From positions 124,001-188,000 of the forward strand of contig NZ_BJUA01000002.1 of assembly GCF_007989825.1 (NCBI RefSeq): a DNA stretch of 64,000 nucleotides, given 5' to 3'. The notes under the pieces were generated by a model. That model was not told the origin of the DNA and did not search any database. It was given only the letters and a program-made list of their open reading frames with translations. Positions 16,088 to 24,896 of this stretch are shown piece after piece; position 1 is the first letter of the stretch; each line of letters opens with the position of its first letter. Both the position numbers and the translations under genes were made by a program. The stretch comes from Cellulomonas persica (GTDB lineage: Bacteria > Actinomycetota > Actinomycetes > Actinomycetales > Cellulomonadaceae).

Positions 16088-16192
16088 ATGGACGCGGTGT
16101 GCACCACGCGGACGTCGGCGCGCGGGCAGCCGGTCACCGCCGGCGCGGACCTCACTCACCGCGCGGACCGGGGTCGGTGGGGCGTGCCATGA
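16088..16192 (+). CDS. Possible 34-residue upstream peptide
   Basis: ATG 16088 has a GGGAGG ribosome site six bases upstream and opens a 34-residue Arg/Thr-rich frame (begins MDAVCTTRTSARGQPVTAG). Its stop overlaps the ATG of the membrane protein gene at 16189 (ATGA). A TAGGTT at 16017-16022 could be a -10 element. It may be a translated leader that couples to the next gene, or chance; no family is recognised. Confidence 0.35.
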   Translation: MDAVCTTRTSARGQPVTAGADLTHRADRGRWGVP

Positions 16193-17250
16193 CCGACCCG
16201 GAGGTCGTCGTGGACGACGAGGTCCCGCGCGCGTGGTGGCGTCGGCCGTTGCGGCTGCTGCTGTGGGCCGCGCTGGCGGTGTTCGCGTGGTTCGCGCTCG
16301 TGCGCCTCGTCGGGGCGATCGACTGGCGCGCCGTCGCGGAGGCGTTCGGGCACGTCCCCGGCTGGGTCGTCCTGCCGCTGCTCGCGCTGCTCGTCGTGCG
16401 GCAGGTGCTCAACGCCGTGCCGCTGCAGCAGTACGTCGCGCACCTCAGCCTGTTCCGGTCGCTGCAGAACGACCTCGCGGCCTACCTCGTCGGGAGCTTC
16501 ACCCCACCTCCGGCGGACGTGGTCGTGCGCGTCTCGATGTTCCGGGCGTGGGGCGTGGACCCGGCCGCAGGCCTGGCGGGTGTCGGGCTCAACACCGCGA
16601 CGTTCTACGCGGTGCGGTTCGGCGTGCCGGTGGTCGGCCTGGGGCTGCTGCTGCTCGGCGAGGGTGTGGAGGCCCGGCAGTGGGCGACCGCGCTCGCGAG
16701 CGCGCTCGTCGCAGCGGTGTGCGTCGCGGGGCTGGCGATGCTGCTGCGCTCCACCACGCTCGCGGCCTGGATGGGCCGGCGGGCAGGCGCGCTCGTCGGC
16801 CGGTTCCGCGCGGACGTCGACCCGCAGGCGTGGGCGGACTACCTCGTGGACCTGCGCGCGCGCACCTCCGACCGCCTGCGCACGGGCCTGGTGCCGTCGT
16901 TGCTCGCGCTGTTCGCGATGGTGCTCGTCGACGGCGCGATGCTCCTGCTCGCGCTGCGCGCGGTCGGGGTCCCGGTGAGCGCGCTGACGGCCGTCGACGT
17001 CCTCGCGGCGTTCCTCGTCGCCTACCCGATCACGCTCATGCCGATGTTCGGGTTCGGGATCATGGACGCCGTCCTGGTGGGCGCGTGGACCACGATCGCG
17101 GGCGTCGCGTGGGAGGCGGACATCGTCGCGGCGACGATCGTGTGGCGCGTCGTGACGATCGTCGGGCCGCTGGTCCTGGGGCTCGGGGTCGTCGCGTTCT
17201 GGCGTCGACGTGCAGGTGAGAGCGCCGCGGACGAGCTCGCCACGTCGTGA
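16189..17250 (+). CDS. Lysylphosphatidylglycerol-synthase-like (LPG_synthase_TM, UPF0104) membrane protein
   Basis: This protein has 353 residues. About seven or eight hydrophobic spans start at residues 21-40 and end near 335. The pattern, including RQVLNAVPLQQY and the SFTPPPADVVVR segment with conserved Pro and Arg, fits the flippase-like domain of MprF that also occurs alone as UPF0104 proteins. No synthetase domain is present, so it would move or tether lipid-linked material rather than aminoacylate lipids. It starts at ATG 16189; an in-frame ATG upstream lacks the family's usual charged start. Confidence 0.75.
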   Translation: MTDPEVVVDDEVPRAWWRRPLRLLLWAALAVFAWFALVRLVGAIDWRAVAEAFGHVPGWVVLPLLALLVVRQVLNAVPLQQYVAHLSLFRSLQNDLAAYLVGSFTPPPADVVVRVSMFRAWGVDPAAGLAGVGLNTATFYAVRFGVPVVGLGLLLLGEGVEARQWATALASALVAAVCVAGLAMLLRSTTLAAWMGRRAGALVGRFRADVDPQAWADYLVDLRARTSDRLRTGLVPSLLALFAMVLVDGAMLLLALRAVGVPVSALTAVDVLAAFLVAYPITLMPMFGFGIMDAVLVGAWTTIAGVAWEADIVAATIVWRVVTIVGPLVLGLGVVAFWRRRAGESAADELATS

Positions 17251-17286
17251 TCGCGCGCCGTCGGCGCCACGGTCCGCCGTTACGGT

Positions 17287-18402
17287 GTGCGGGTGGTCGT
17301 CCCTCCCGCCAGCGCACGGTTCGCCGGTGTGCACCTGCGCGACGTCGTCGAGTGCGTCGACGTGCTGGCCGAGCCCGAGCGGCTGACCAGGCCCGGCTGG
17401 TGGGCGCTGGTCGGCGAGTTCGAGGGACGCGTGCGGGCCTGGCGGTTCGCGCGCGCGTCGTCGGACGAGCCCGCGCGAGCGACGAGCGCGTGGCACGGCC
17501 CCGACCCTGCGGACTGGACGACCTCGATGACGCGCGCGCAGTACGTCGCCGCGGTCCAGGCGGTGCGCGAACGCATCCGCGCGGGCGACGTCTACCAGGC
17601 CAACCTCTGCCGGGTGCTGAGCGCGCCGCTGGGGGCCGCCGGCGCCGAGCCGGACGCCCGCGCGCTCGCGTCGGTGCTCGCGGCGGGCAACCCCGCGCCG
17701 TTCGCGGGGCACGTGCACGTCGCGCACGGCCAGGTGGGTGTGGAGCCCGTGTGGGTCGTGACCGCGTCGCCCGAGCTGTTCCTGCGGCTCGAGGACGACG
17801 TGCTGACGTCGTCGCCCATCAAGGGCACCGCGGCGGTCCGTGACGGCCTGACGCCCAAGGACGACGCGGAGAACGTGATGATCACCGACCTCGTGCGCAA
17901 CGACCTGCAGCACGTCTGCCGCGCCGGCACCGTCGAGGTCACCACGCTGCTCGGCGTCGAGGAGCACCCCGGGCTGGTGCACCTCGTCTCGACCGTGCAG
18001 GGCGTGCTGCACCCCGACGTCGCGCGGTCCGACGACCGCTGGGCGCAGGTGCTCGCCGCGACCTACCCGCCGGGCTCGGTCTCGGGCGCGCCCAAGTCGT
18101 CGGCGCTGCGGGTGATCGACGAGCTCGAACCCACGCCGCGCGGACCGTACTGCGGCCTCGTCGGATGGCTGCACGTCGCCGACGACGGCCGCACGCGCGC
18201 CGAGCTCGCGGTCGGGATCCGCACCTTCTGGTGGGAGGCGGACGACGAGGGCGCGGGCCGGCTGAGGTTCGGCACGGGCGCCGGGATCACGTGGGGGAGC
18301 GACCCGCAGGCCGAGTGGGACGAGACCGAGCTCAAGGCGGCGCGCCTCGTCGGCCTCGCGTCGACGTCGCGTCCCGGGACGGCACCGCGGGTGCGAGACT
18401 GA
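17287..18402 (+). CDS. pabB: Chorismate-binding enzyme, probable aminodeoxychorismate synthase component I
   Basis: This protein has 371 residues. It covers the catalytic domain of the anthranilate/aminodeoxychorismate synthase family: YVAAVQAVRERIRAGDVYQ, the PIKGT motif, DLVRNDL and SVSGAPK are all present. At 371 residues it lacks part of the N-terminal domain of long TrpE-type enzymes. PabC follows five bases later, which favours the para-aminobenzoate branch of folate synthesis. No glutamine amidotransferase is adjacent. TACGGT at 17281-17286 is seven bases before an in-frame GTG at 17293, so a leaderless start there is possible instead of GTG 17287. Confidence 0.85.
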   Translation: MRVVVPPASARFAGVHLRDVVECVDVLAEPERLTRPGWWALVGEFEGRVRAWRFARASSDEPARATSAWHGPDPADWTTSMTRAQYVAAVQAVRERIRAGDVYQANLCRVLSAPLGAAGAEPDARALASVLAAGNPAPFAGHVHVAHGQVGVEPVWVVTASPELFLRLEDDVLTSSPIKGTAAVRDGLTPKDDAENVMITDLVRNDLQHVCRAGTVEVTTLLGVEEHPGLVHLVSTVQGVLHPDVARSDDRWAQVLAATYPPGSVSGAPKSSALRVIDELEPTPRGPYCGLVGWLHVADDGRTRAELAVGIRTFWWEADDEGAGRLRFGTGAGITWGSDPQAEWDETELKAARLVGLASTSRPGTAPRVRD

Positions 18403-18407
18403 CGCCC

Positions 18408-19268
18408 ATGAGCGTCGTGATCTGGGCAGACGGGCGGCTGCACGCGCCGACGGACCGCATCCTGACGGGCGTCGACCACGGGGTGACCGTGGGGGACGGC
18501 GTGTTCGAGACGTGCGCGGTGTACGCGGGCCGCGCGTTCGCCCTCACCCGGCACCTGCGGCGCCTCGCCCGCTCGGCCGAGGGCCTCGGGCTGCCCGCAC
18601 CGGACGACGGCCAGGTCCGCGACGCGGTGGCGGCGGTGCTCGGCGCAGCGGGCGACGTCGGCCGACTACGGATCACGTACACCGGCGGTCCGGGACCGCT
18701 GGGCTCGCACCGCGACGCGCCGGACGCCCAGCGGCCGTCCCTCGTCGTCCTGGCGGGTCCCGCGACGCGCGCGCCCTCGAGCCGGGTCGTACGCGTCCCG
18801 TGGGTGCGCAACGAGCGCTCCGCGGTGGCCGGGCTCAAGACCACGTCGTACGCCGAGAACGTCGTCGCGCTGGCGCACGCGTACCGGCAGGGCGCCGACG
18901 AGGCGGTGCTCGCGAACACGGTGGGCGAGCTGTGCGAGGGCACGGGCTCGAACGTCGTCGTCGAACGCGGGGGAGAGCTCGTGACCCCGGCGCTGTCGAG
19001 CGGCTGCCTCGCGGGCATCACCCGCGAGCTCCTGCTCGAGTGGGCGCCCGCGGCCGGGATCCCGGTCCGCGAGTCGCGGGAGGGAGAGCTGCCCTACGAG
19101 GTCCTGGACGAGGTGCTGGCCGGGTCCGCGCACCTCGCGCTCACCGGCTCGATCCGCAACGTCTCGCCGGTGCTCTCGCTCGACGGTCGGGACGTGCAGG
19201 CCGGTGCGCTCTGCCGCGCCGCCGCGGAGCTGTTCCAGGCGCGGGCGCTCGACGACCTCGACCCGTGA
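18408..19268 (+). CDS. pabC: Class IV aminotransferase, probable 4-amino-4-deoxychorismate lyase
   Basis: This protein has 286 residues from ATG 18408. The fold-type IV pattern is clear: GDGVFETCAVYAGRAFALTRHLRRL near the N-terminus, a PLP Lys in GLKTTSYAENV, and the ELCEGTGSNV cofactor-phosphate segment. PabC removes pyruvate from aminodeoxychorismate to give para-aminobenzoate. A branched-chain or D-amino-acid aminotransferase cannot be excluded from sequence, but the pabB neighbour supports PabC. Confidence 0.85.
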   Translation: MSVVIWADGRLHAPTDRILTGVDHGVTVGDGVFETCAVYAGRAFALTRHLRRLARSAEGLGLPAPDDGQVRDAVAAVLGAAGDVGRLRITYTGGPGPLGSHRDAPDAQRPSLVVLAGPATRAPSSRVVRVPWVRNERSAVAGLKTTSYAENVVALAHAYRQGADEAVLANTVGELCEGTGSNVVVERGGELVTPALSSGCLAGITRELLLEWAPAAGIPVRESREGELPYEVLDEVLAGSAHLALTGSIRNVSPVLSLDGRDVQAGALCRAAAELFQARALDDLDP

Positions 19269-19359
19269 CGGACGCGGCGGTGCCAGAGCCGCCGGGCTGA
19301 CGGGCGCCGGGGCGGGGCCGCCATGAGGGACGTCCGGACGAACATGCCCGGACATGGAG

Positions 19360-19393
19360 CGACCGGCCCCGTCGTCGTTGGCGGGACCGGTCG
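19360..19393. terminator. Bidirectional hairpin between pabC and the ssgA-family gene
   Basis: Arms CGACCGGCCCCG and CGGGACCGGTCG (one mismatch) enclose a ten-base loop. It lies between two convergent genes. A smaller GTCCGG/CCGGAC stem sits just before it at 19332-19353. Confidence 0.6.
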
Positions 19394-19405
19394 GATGATC
19401 GGGAG

Positions 19406-19834
19406 TCAGGCAGTCAGCAGCGCGGCGATGAACGCCGAGATCTCCGACTCCATGCGGTCGCTCTCCGCGCCGAGCGGCACGAGCGCCTCCGTGCCGGCGA
19501 GGAAGCGGACGATCGGTTCGCTGGGTGCGGCGAGGAGCGCGCTGCCCTCGACCCCGCTCAGCGACACGAGCGCGTAGTCGGGATCCTCGTCCCGCCATAC
19601 CTGGACGTCGCCACTTCCGGCAGGCGCGTCAGCAGTGGCGTGCATACCCATGGAGAGCAGCTCGCGGCCGATGAGCCAGGTCGACATGGTGTGCGGGCCG
19701 GTGAAGACTGCGCGCACCGTGTACGGGTCCGAGGTCCGGAAAGAGAGTTCTGCGCTGACCGGGATGACGCTCGCGTCGCTCCCGATCAGCTGCATGGCGA
19801 CGACCTCGACGACGTCGTACGACGAGTGCGTCAT
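19406..19834 (-). CDS. SsgA/SsgB-family cell-division regulator
   Basis: This protein has 142 residues from ATG 19834 with a GAGGAGGGG ribosome site seven bases upstream; longer upstream frames lack one. The pattern fits SsgA-like proteins: VPVSAELSFRTSDPYTVRAVF, TWLIGRELLSMGM and a C-terminal helical tail. In Streptomyces these small proteins place septa (SsgB recruits FtsZ) during sporulation. The gene stands alone between tRNA clusters. In an organism without aerial spores its role would be in ordinary division or wall growth, which is inference. Confidence 0.88.
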   Translation of the reverse strand: MTHSSYDVVEVVAMQLIGSDASVIPVSAELSFRTSDPYTVRAVFTGPHTMSTWLIGRELLSMGMHATADAPAGSGDVQVWRDEDPDYALVSLSGVEGSALLAAPSEPIVRFLAGTEALVPLGAESDRMESEISAFIAALLTA

Positions 19835-19953
19835 CGGGTCCCCTCCTCGTCTACATGGGCTGTTGGTCCCAATCATGGCAGCGTGAATGCCCGATTGGAC
19901 CTGAGTGCACCCAGGTTCACCCGGTGGGACGCCTTGTGAGCGCGCCCATCGTG

Positions 19954-20007
19954 GGTGCATGCACCTGTCCGCGCGTCGACCCTGAGCAGACGTTCACTCG
20001 CGAGTGA
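19954..20007. promoter_or_regulatory. Pair of perfect palindromes, possible operators
   Basis: GGTGCATGCACC (19954-19965) and TCACTCGCGAGTGA (19994-20007) are exact palindromes with no loop, 28 bases apart. Loop-free symmetry suggests dimeric protein binding rather than RNA hairpins. They lie about 120-170 bases upstream of the ssgA-family start. Confidence 0.4.
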
Positions 20008-20129
20008 CACATACCCGGTCAATCGGTCGCTCGCGGCAGCGACTTGAGTCCTCGCGGCCGCGGATCTCGAGCGATCGGGCGTGACGTACAGCGCAGATCA
20101 TGCCCGACGAAGGCGTCCCGCGTCCCGGT

Positions 20130-20159
20130 TTCGGAATCTGACGTCGGGGCGGGTAGCAT
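20130..20159 (+). promoter_or_regulatory. Possible promoter of tRNA-Val(CAC)
   Basis: TTCGGA (20130-20135) and TAGCAT (20154-20159) are 18 bases apart, about 60 bases before the tRNA. Confidence 0.4.
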
Positions 20160-20225
20160 CCTCGTCAGCGTCGCCCACGGGTGACGTGCCGGACGTGCAC
20201 GCGGAGCTTCCGCGGACCAGGTCTC

Positions 20226-20300
20226 GGGCGATTGGCTCAGTGGTAGAGCGCCTCGTTCACACCGAGGAGGTCACTGGTTCGAACCCAGTATCGCCCACCA
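20226..20300 (+). tRNA. tRNA-Val (anticodon CAC), CCA encoded
   Basis: Acceptor GGGCGAT pairs with ATCGCCC, the anticodon loop is TTCACAC on a CCTCG/CGAGG stem (anticodon CAC), and the T arm is CACTGG TTCGAAC CCAGT. The discriminator is A at 20297 and CCA is encoded (20298-20300). Confidence 0.96.
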
Positions 20301-20308
20301 GCTCCACC

Positions 20309-20340
20309 GACGAAGGCCGCCCCTCGAGGCGGCCTTCGTC
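20309..20340 (+). terminator. Perfect hairpin terminator after tRNA-Val
   Basis: A 13-bp perfect stem GACGAAGGCCGCC / GGCGGCCTTCGTC encloses the loop CCTCGA, nine bases after the tRNA. The GACGAAGGCCGC arm recurs in the hairpin after pdxS. Confidence 0.85.
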
Positions 20341-20505
20341 GTCTCCGGGGCGGTCCTCGTCGTCTCGGGGCAGGTCGCGGGCGCGTCCCGGGCGCGTCCC
20401 GGGTGCGTGCGGTCCGCGTCCGCGGCGCGACCCGGCAGGCCGGGAGAGGTGCGAGCCCGGCCCCGGCGCGCCGGTTATCCGCACGAGCGGGGCGACCTGC
20501 GCGGG

Positions 20506-20511
20506 TAGCAT
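20506..20511 (+). promoter_or_regulatory. -10 element of thrS
   Basis: TAGCAT sits about 78 bases before the thrS GTG; no good -35 element is visible. The leader has a CGCGCGG/CCGCGCG stem (20545-20563) just before the GAGGAAGG ribosome site. There is no T-box. Confidence 0.4.
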
Positions 20512-20588
20512 CGACGGGTCCCGCCACCCGGCCGGACACCACGTCGCGCGGGTGATCCGCGCGAGCACCCGAGGAAGGCCCCCGCCCC

Positions 20589-22604
20589 GTGCCTGAGCTG
20601 ATCGCCCTCACCGTCGACGGAACCGCGACCACGGTGCAGGCCGGCACGACGGGCACCGACCTGTTCGGCGACCGCAAGGACGTCGTCGTCGTCCGTGTCG
20701 ACGGAGAGCTGCGTGACCTGGCCCTGCCGCTGCCCGACGACGCGAAGGTCGTCGAGCCGGTCAGCGTGCACGAGCCGGACGGGCTCGCGGTGCTGCGGCA
20801 CAGCGCGGCGCACGTGCTCGCGCAGGCGGTGCAGGAGGTCAACCCGACCGCGAAGCTCGGCATCGGCCCGCCGATCACCGACGGCTTCTACTACGACTTC
20901 GACGTCGCGACCCCGTTCACGCCCGAGGACCTGCGCCAGCTCGAGAAGGTCATGTCGCGCATCGTCAAGGAGGGGCAGACCTTCCGGCGCTGGGACGTGA
21001 CCGAGGAGCAGGCGCGCGAGGTGCTCGCGGCCGAGCCGTACAAGCTCGAGCTCATCGGCCTCAAGGGCGAGCCGGGCGCGGCCGACGGCGCGGACGTCGA
21101 GGTCGGCCTCGGCGGGCTGTCGATCTACCAGAACGTGCGTGGCGCCGGCCGCGAGAGCGAGACCGTCGTCTGGCAGGACCTGTGCCGCGGCCCGCACCTG
21201 CCGTCCACCAGGCTCATCGGCAACGGGTTCCAGCTGACCCGGTCGGCCGCTGCGTACTGGCGCGGCAGCGAGAAGAACCCTCAGCTGCAGCGCGTGTACG
21301 GCACCGCGTGGCCCAGCAAGGACGAGCTCAAGGCGTACCTCGAGCGGATCGCCGAGGCCGAGCGGCGCGACCACCGCAAGCTCGGCAACGAGCTCGACCT
21401 GTTCTCGTTCCCCGAGGAGATCGGCTCGGGCCTGGCGGTGTTCCACCCCAAGGGCGGGATCATCCGCATGGAGATGGAGGAGTACTCGCGCCGCCGGCAC
21501 GTGCAGGCCGGGTACTCCTTCGTGAACTCTCCGCACATCACCAAGGAGCAGCTCTTCCAGATCTCCGGGCACCTGGACTGGTACGCCGACGGCATGTACC
21601 CGCCCATGCAGCTCGACGAGGAGCGCGACGCCGCGGGCAACGTCAAGCGGCAGGGGCAGAACTACTACCTCAAGCCCATGAACTGCCCGATGCACAACCT
21701 CATCTTCGCCGCGCGCGGCCGCTCGTACCGCGAGCTCCCGCTGCGCCTGTTCGAGTTCGGGACCGTCTACCGGTACGAGAAGTCCGGCGTCGTGCACGGC
21801 ATGACCCGGGCCCGCGGCTTCACGCAGGACGACGCGCACATCTACTGCACCCGTGAGCAGATGCGCGACGAGCTGACCAGCCTGCTGACGTTCGTGCTCG
21901 ACCTGCTCAAGGACTACGGGCTGGACGACTTCTACCTCGAGCTGTCGACCCGCAACCCCGAGAAGTCGGTCGGGTCCGACGAGGTGTGGGAGGAGGCCAC
22001 CGAGACCTTGCGGGAGGTCGCCGAGGCGTCCGGCCTCGACCTGGTCCCGGACCCGGGCGGTGCCGCGTTCTACGGACCGAAGATCTCGGTGCAGGCCAAG
22101 GACGCCATCGGCCGGACCTGGCAGATGTCGACCATCCAGCTCGACTTCAACCTGCCCGAGCGGTTCGAGCTCGAGTACACCGCGCCCGACGGCACGCGCC
22201 AGCGCCCGGTGATGATCCACCGCGCGCTGTTCGGGTCGATCGAGCGGTTCTTCGCGGTGCTGACCGAGCACTACGCCGGCGCGTTCCCCGCGTGGCTGGC
22301 GCCCGTGCAGGTGCTCGCGGTGCCCGTCGCCGAGCCGTTCGAGGGCTACCTCGAGGACGTCGTCGGGCAGCTGCGCGGCCACGGCATCCGTGCCGAGGTC
22401 GACCGGTCCGACGACCGCTTCGGCAAGAAGATCCGCAACGCGAGCACGCAGAAGATCCCGTTCGTGCTCATCGCCGGTGGTGAGGACGTCGAGGCGGGCG
22501 CGGTGTCGTTCCGGTACCGCGACGGACGGCAGGAGAACGGTGTCCCGGTGGCCGAGGCGGTCGAGCGGATCGTCGCGGCCGTCCGCGACCACGCCCAGGT
22601 CTGA
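20589..22604 (+). CDS. thrS: Threonyl-tRNA synthetase
   Basis: This protein has 671 residues from GTG 20589. A TGS domain (about 1-62) is followed by the editing-associated domain (starting [11 protein letters not shown]), the class II catalytic core with [10 protein letters not shown], the motif-2 region [21 protein letters not shown] and motif-3 [12 protein letters not shown], then the anticodon-binding domain (from about residue 560). It charges tRNA-Thr. Its downstream neighbours (HIT, PI-phosphate synthase, acyltransferase, pimA) are the same as in mycobacteria. Confidence 0.98.
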   Translation: MPELIALTVDGTATTVQAGTTGTDLFGDRKDVVVVRVDGELRDLALPLPDDAKVVEPVSVHEPDGLAVLRHSAAHVLAQAVQEVNPTAKLGIGPPITDGFYYDFDVATPFTPEDLRQLEKVMSRIVKEGQTFRRWDVTEEQAREVLAAEPYKLELIGLKGEPGAADGADVEVGLGGLSIYQNVRGAGRESETVVWQDLCRGPHLPSTRLIGNGFQLTRSAAAYWRGSEKNPQLQRVYGTAWPSKDELKAYLERIAEAERRDHRKLGNELDLFSFPEEIGSGLAVFHPKGGIIRMEMEEYSRRRHVQAGYSFVNSPHITKEQLFQISGHLDWYADGMYPPMQLDEERDAAGNVKRQGQNYYLKPMNCPMHNLIFAARGRSYRELPLRLFEFGTVYRYEKSGVVHGMTRARGFTQDDAHIYCTREQMRDELTSLLTFVLDLLKDYGLDDFYLELSTRNPEKSVGSDEVWEEATETLREVAEASGLDLVPDPGGAAFYGPKISVQAKDAIGRTWQMSTIQLDFNLPERFELEYTAPDGTRQRPVMIHRALFGSIERFFAVLTEHYAGAFPAWLAPVQVLAVPVAEPFEGYLEDVVGQLRGHGIRAEVDRSDDRFGKKIRNASTQKIPFVLIAGGEDVEAGAVSFRYRDGRQENGVPVAEAVERIVAAVRDHAQV

Positions 22605-22607
22605 GCC

Positions 22608-23213
22608 GTGGCTGCCGACCGTGGCGGACCGCGGCGACCGGACACCGGCGTGAGCGGCCCCGAGCTTGTGGACGCCGCCGGGCTGGCCGGTGAGCCCGAC
22701 GGCTTCCAGCGGCTGTGGACGCCGCACCGCATGGCCTACATCGGCGGGGAGAACAAGCCCGTCGACGACGCCGCGGGGCCGGGCTGCCCGTTCTGCCGCA
22801 TCCCGACGCTGCCGGACGACGAGGGCCTCGTCGTTGCGCGCGGCTCGCTGGCGTTCGTCGTGCTCAACCTCTACCCGTACAACCCGGGTCACCTCCTGGT
22901 GTGCCCGTACCGGCACGTCGCGGACTACACGGACCTGACCGACGACGAGGTCGTCGAGGTGGCCGCGCTGACACAGACCGCGATGCGCGTGGCGCGCGAC
23001 GTGATGAGCCCCAGCGGGTTCAACCTCGGCATGAACCAGGGCGACGTCGCGGGCGCCGGGATCGCGGCGCACCTGCACCAGCACGTCGTGCCGCGGTGGG
23101 ACGGCGACGCGAACTTCCTGCCGGTGATCGGTCGCAGCCGCGCGCTGCCGGAGCTCCTCTCCGACACGCGCGCACGGCTCGCGGCCGCCTGGCCCCGACC
23201 CACCGAGGGATGA
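22608..23213 (+). CDS. HIT-domain nucleotide hydrolase (AP4A phosphorylase-like)
   Basis: This protein has 201 residues from GTG 22608. The histidine triad HLHQHVV is present, with the nucleotide-binding stretch LNLYPYNPGHLLVCPYRHV and a C-terminal WDGDANFLP typical of the actinobacterial branch. A CPFC pair lies near residue 59. The M. tuberculosis homologue in the same place (Rv2613c) is a diadenosine tetraphosphate phosphorylase, so the same activity is likely. Confidence 0.92.
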   Translation: MAADRGGPRRPDTGVSGPELVDAAGLAGEPDGFQRLWTPHRMAYIGGENKPVDDAAGPGCPFCRIPTLPDDEGLVVARGSLAFVVLNLYPYNPGHLLVCPYRHVADYTDLTDDEVVEVAALTQTAMRVARDVMSPSGFNLGMNQGDVAGAGIAAHLHQHVVPRWDGDANFLPVIGRSRALPELLSDTRARLAAAWPRPTEG

Positions 23214-23220
23214 TCGACCC

Positions 23221-23898
23221 GTGCTGAACCGTCTTCGTGGCGCGATGACCCGCATCTTCACGCCGGTCGCCGACGCGCTCCTGCGGCTCGGGGTCTCGCC
23301 CGACGCCGTGACGATCACCGGGACGGTCGTCGTCGTGGTCGCCGCCCTGTGGGCCTTCCCGACAGGCCACCTGCTCGCCGGGACGCTCGTCATCACGGTG
23401 TTCGTGCTGACCGACTCGCTCGACGGCGTCATGGCGCGTCGCGCGGGCCGGTCCGGGCCGTGGGGCGCGTTCCTGGACTCGACGCTCGACCGGTTCGGCG
23501 ACGCCGCGATCTTCGGCGGTCTCGTGCTCTGGTTCTTCGGTGATGGGGACGACCGACTCACCGCGACGCTCGCGCTGGCGTGCCTGATCCTGGGCTCGGT
23601 CGTCCCGTACGCGCGGGCGCGTGCCGAAGGTCTCGGCATGACCGCGTCGGGCGGCATCGCGGAGCGCGCCGACCGCCTGCTGCTCGTCCTGACCGCGACG
23701 GCGTTCGTCGGTTTCGGTCTGCCCGTCGTCGTGCTGACGGTGGTGCTGGCGCTGCTCGCGCTCGCATCCGCGATCACGGTCGTGCAGCGCATGGCCATGG
23801 TCCGCCGGCAGGCCCGAGCCCTCGTGGCCGCTGACGGGACGACGGGTCCGGCCGCGCCGGACGCCCGACCCGGCGGCGCGGAGGGCACGGTCGCATGA
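23221..23898 (+). CDS. pgsA: Phosphatidylinositol phosphate synthase (CDP-alcohol phosphatidyltransferase)
   Basis: This protein has 225 residues. The family signature is complete: D65, D68, G69, A72, R73, G82, D86, D90. About six membrane spans are visible, the first near 32-46. In actinobacteria this enzyme joins CDP-diacylglycerol to inositol-1-phosphate to make phosphatidylinositol phosphate. The stop overlaps the next ATG. Context with pimA and the acyltransferase fixes the PI branch rather than cardiolipin or PG synthesis. Confidence 0.93.
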   Translation: MLNRLRGAMTRIFTPVADALLRLGVSPDAVTITGTVVVVVAALWAFPTGHLLAGTLVITVFVLTDSLDGVMARRAGRSGPWGAFLDSTLDRFGDAAIFGGLVLWFFGDGDDRLTATLALACLILGSVVPYARARAEGLGMTASGGIAERADRLLLVLTATAFVGFGLPVVVLTVVLALLALASAITVVQRMAMVRRQARALVAADGTTGPAAPDARPGGAEGTVA

Positions 23899-24896
23899 GG
23901 ATCGACGTCGGGGCGCTCTACGCGTTCGCGTGGCGCCAGGCTCCGCGCCTGCCCGGAGCGGTGCTGCGCGGTGCCGCAAACCTGGGCGCGGACGTCGCGT
24001 GGCTGCGACGAGGCGGTGGCGTACGCCGGCTCGAGGCGAACCTCGCGCGGGTCCGGCCGGACCTCAGCCGGGCGCAGGTGCGGCGGCTGTCGCGCGCCGG
24101 CATGCGGTCGTACCTGCGCTACTTCGGCGAGGCGTTCGCGCTCAGTGGTGCGAGCCGGGAGCAGATCGACGCCCGCGTGCGCGCGGTCGGGCTCGACCGC
24201 GTCGTGGAGCACACGCGCGAGGGCCGCGCGGTCGTGCTCGCGCTCGGGCACCTCGGCAACTGGGACCTGGCGGGCGCGTGGGCCACGCGCGCGGTCGCGC
24301 CCGTCACGACGGTCGCGGAGCGACTCGAGCCGCCCGAGGTGTTCGACGAGTTCCTGCGGTTCCGCGAGAGCATCGGCCTGCGCATCCTCGCGCTCGGCGA
24401 CGGCGACGTGTTCCGCCAGCTCGTGCGCGGCGTGCGCACCGGCGGCGCGGGGCTCTTCCCGCTGCTCGCCGACCGCGACCTGACCCACAGCGGGGTGGAG
24501 GTCGACCTGTTCGGCCGCCGTGCGCGCGTCGCCGCGGGGCCCGCTGCGCTGTCGCTCGCGACCGGGGCGCCGCTCCTGACGACTCTCATCACGTACGAGC
24601 GGCTGCACGGCGAGCGGCGTCGACGTGCGCGCTCGCCGTGGGGGATCGTCATCTCGTTCGTGCCCGTCGCGCCGGTGGGCGACGACGTCCCGCGCGCCGA
24701 CCGCGTCAGGGTGCTGACCCAGGCCTGGGTCGACGCGCTGGCGGCGGGGATCGCGGACTCGCCGCAGGACTGGCACATGCTGCAGCGCGTCTTCGTCGAG
24801 GACCTCGACCCGGTGCGCTACGCCGCGACGCGCGCCCGTGCGGGCGAGACGGACGCGCAGAGCGCGGCCGACGAGGCGGGGACGGTGCGACCGTGA
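23895..24896 (+). CDS. patA: PatA-like phosphatidylinositol mannoside acyltransferase
   Basis: This protein has 333 residues from ATG 23895. The LpxL/HtrB-type acyltransferase motif HLGNWD has the catalytic His119 and Asp124 (HX4D). A C-terminal segment with SPQDWHMLQRVF is typical of PatA. The enzyme acylates the mannose of PIM1/PIM2 at the inner face of the membrane. It lies between the PI-phosphate synthase and pimA, with ATGA and GTGA overlaps on both sides. Confidence 0.92.
   Translation: MRIDVGALYAFAWRQAPRLPGAVLRGAANLGADVAWLRRGGGVRRLEANLARVRPDLSRAQVRRLSRAGMRSYLRYFGEAFALSGASREQIDARVRAVGLDRVVEHTREGRAVVLALGHLGNWDLAGAWATRAVAPVTTVAERLEPPEVFDEFLRFRESIGLRILALGDGDVFRQLVRGVRTGGAGLFPLLADRDLTHSGVEVDLFGRRARVAAGPAALSLATGAPLLTTLITYERLHGERRRRARSPWGIVISFVPVAPVGDDVPRADRVRVLTQAWVDALAAGIADSPQDWHMLQRVFVEDLDPVRYAATRARAGETDAQSAADEAGTVRP

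Larger units (their letters stand above)
19835..20225. other. Intergenic region upstream of the ssgA-family gene and tRNA-Val
   Basis: I see no gene. It contains a near-inverted repeat close to the ssgA-family start (GGTCCCAATC at 19865 and GATTGGACC near 19894), two perfect palindromes (19954-19965 and 19994-20007) and a probable promoter for tRNA-Val (20130-20159). It is less GC-rich than its surroundings near 19860-19910. Confidence 0.5.

Noticed and set aside
19835..19960. N-terminal extension of the SsgA-family protein to 19960
   Set aside because: The extension lacks family similarity and ribosome site, while ATG 19834 has GAGGAGGGG at the right distance.
20512..20588. T-box or other riboswitch before thrS
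   Set aside because: No T-box sequence or antiterminator is visible and the leader is only about 70 bases; only a short GC hairpin is present. hisS, aspS and alaS leaders likewise show none.
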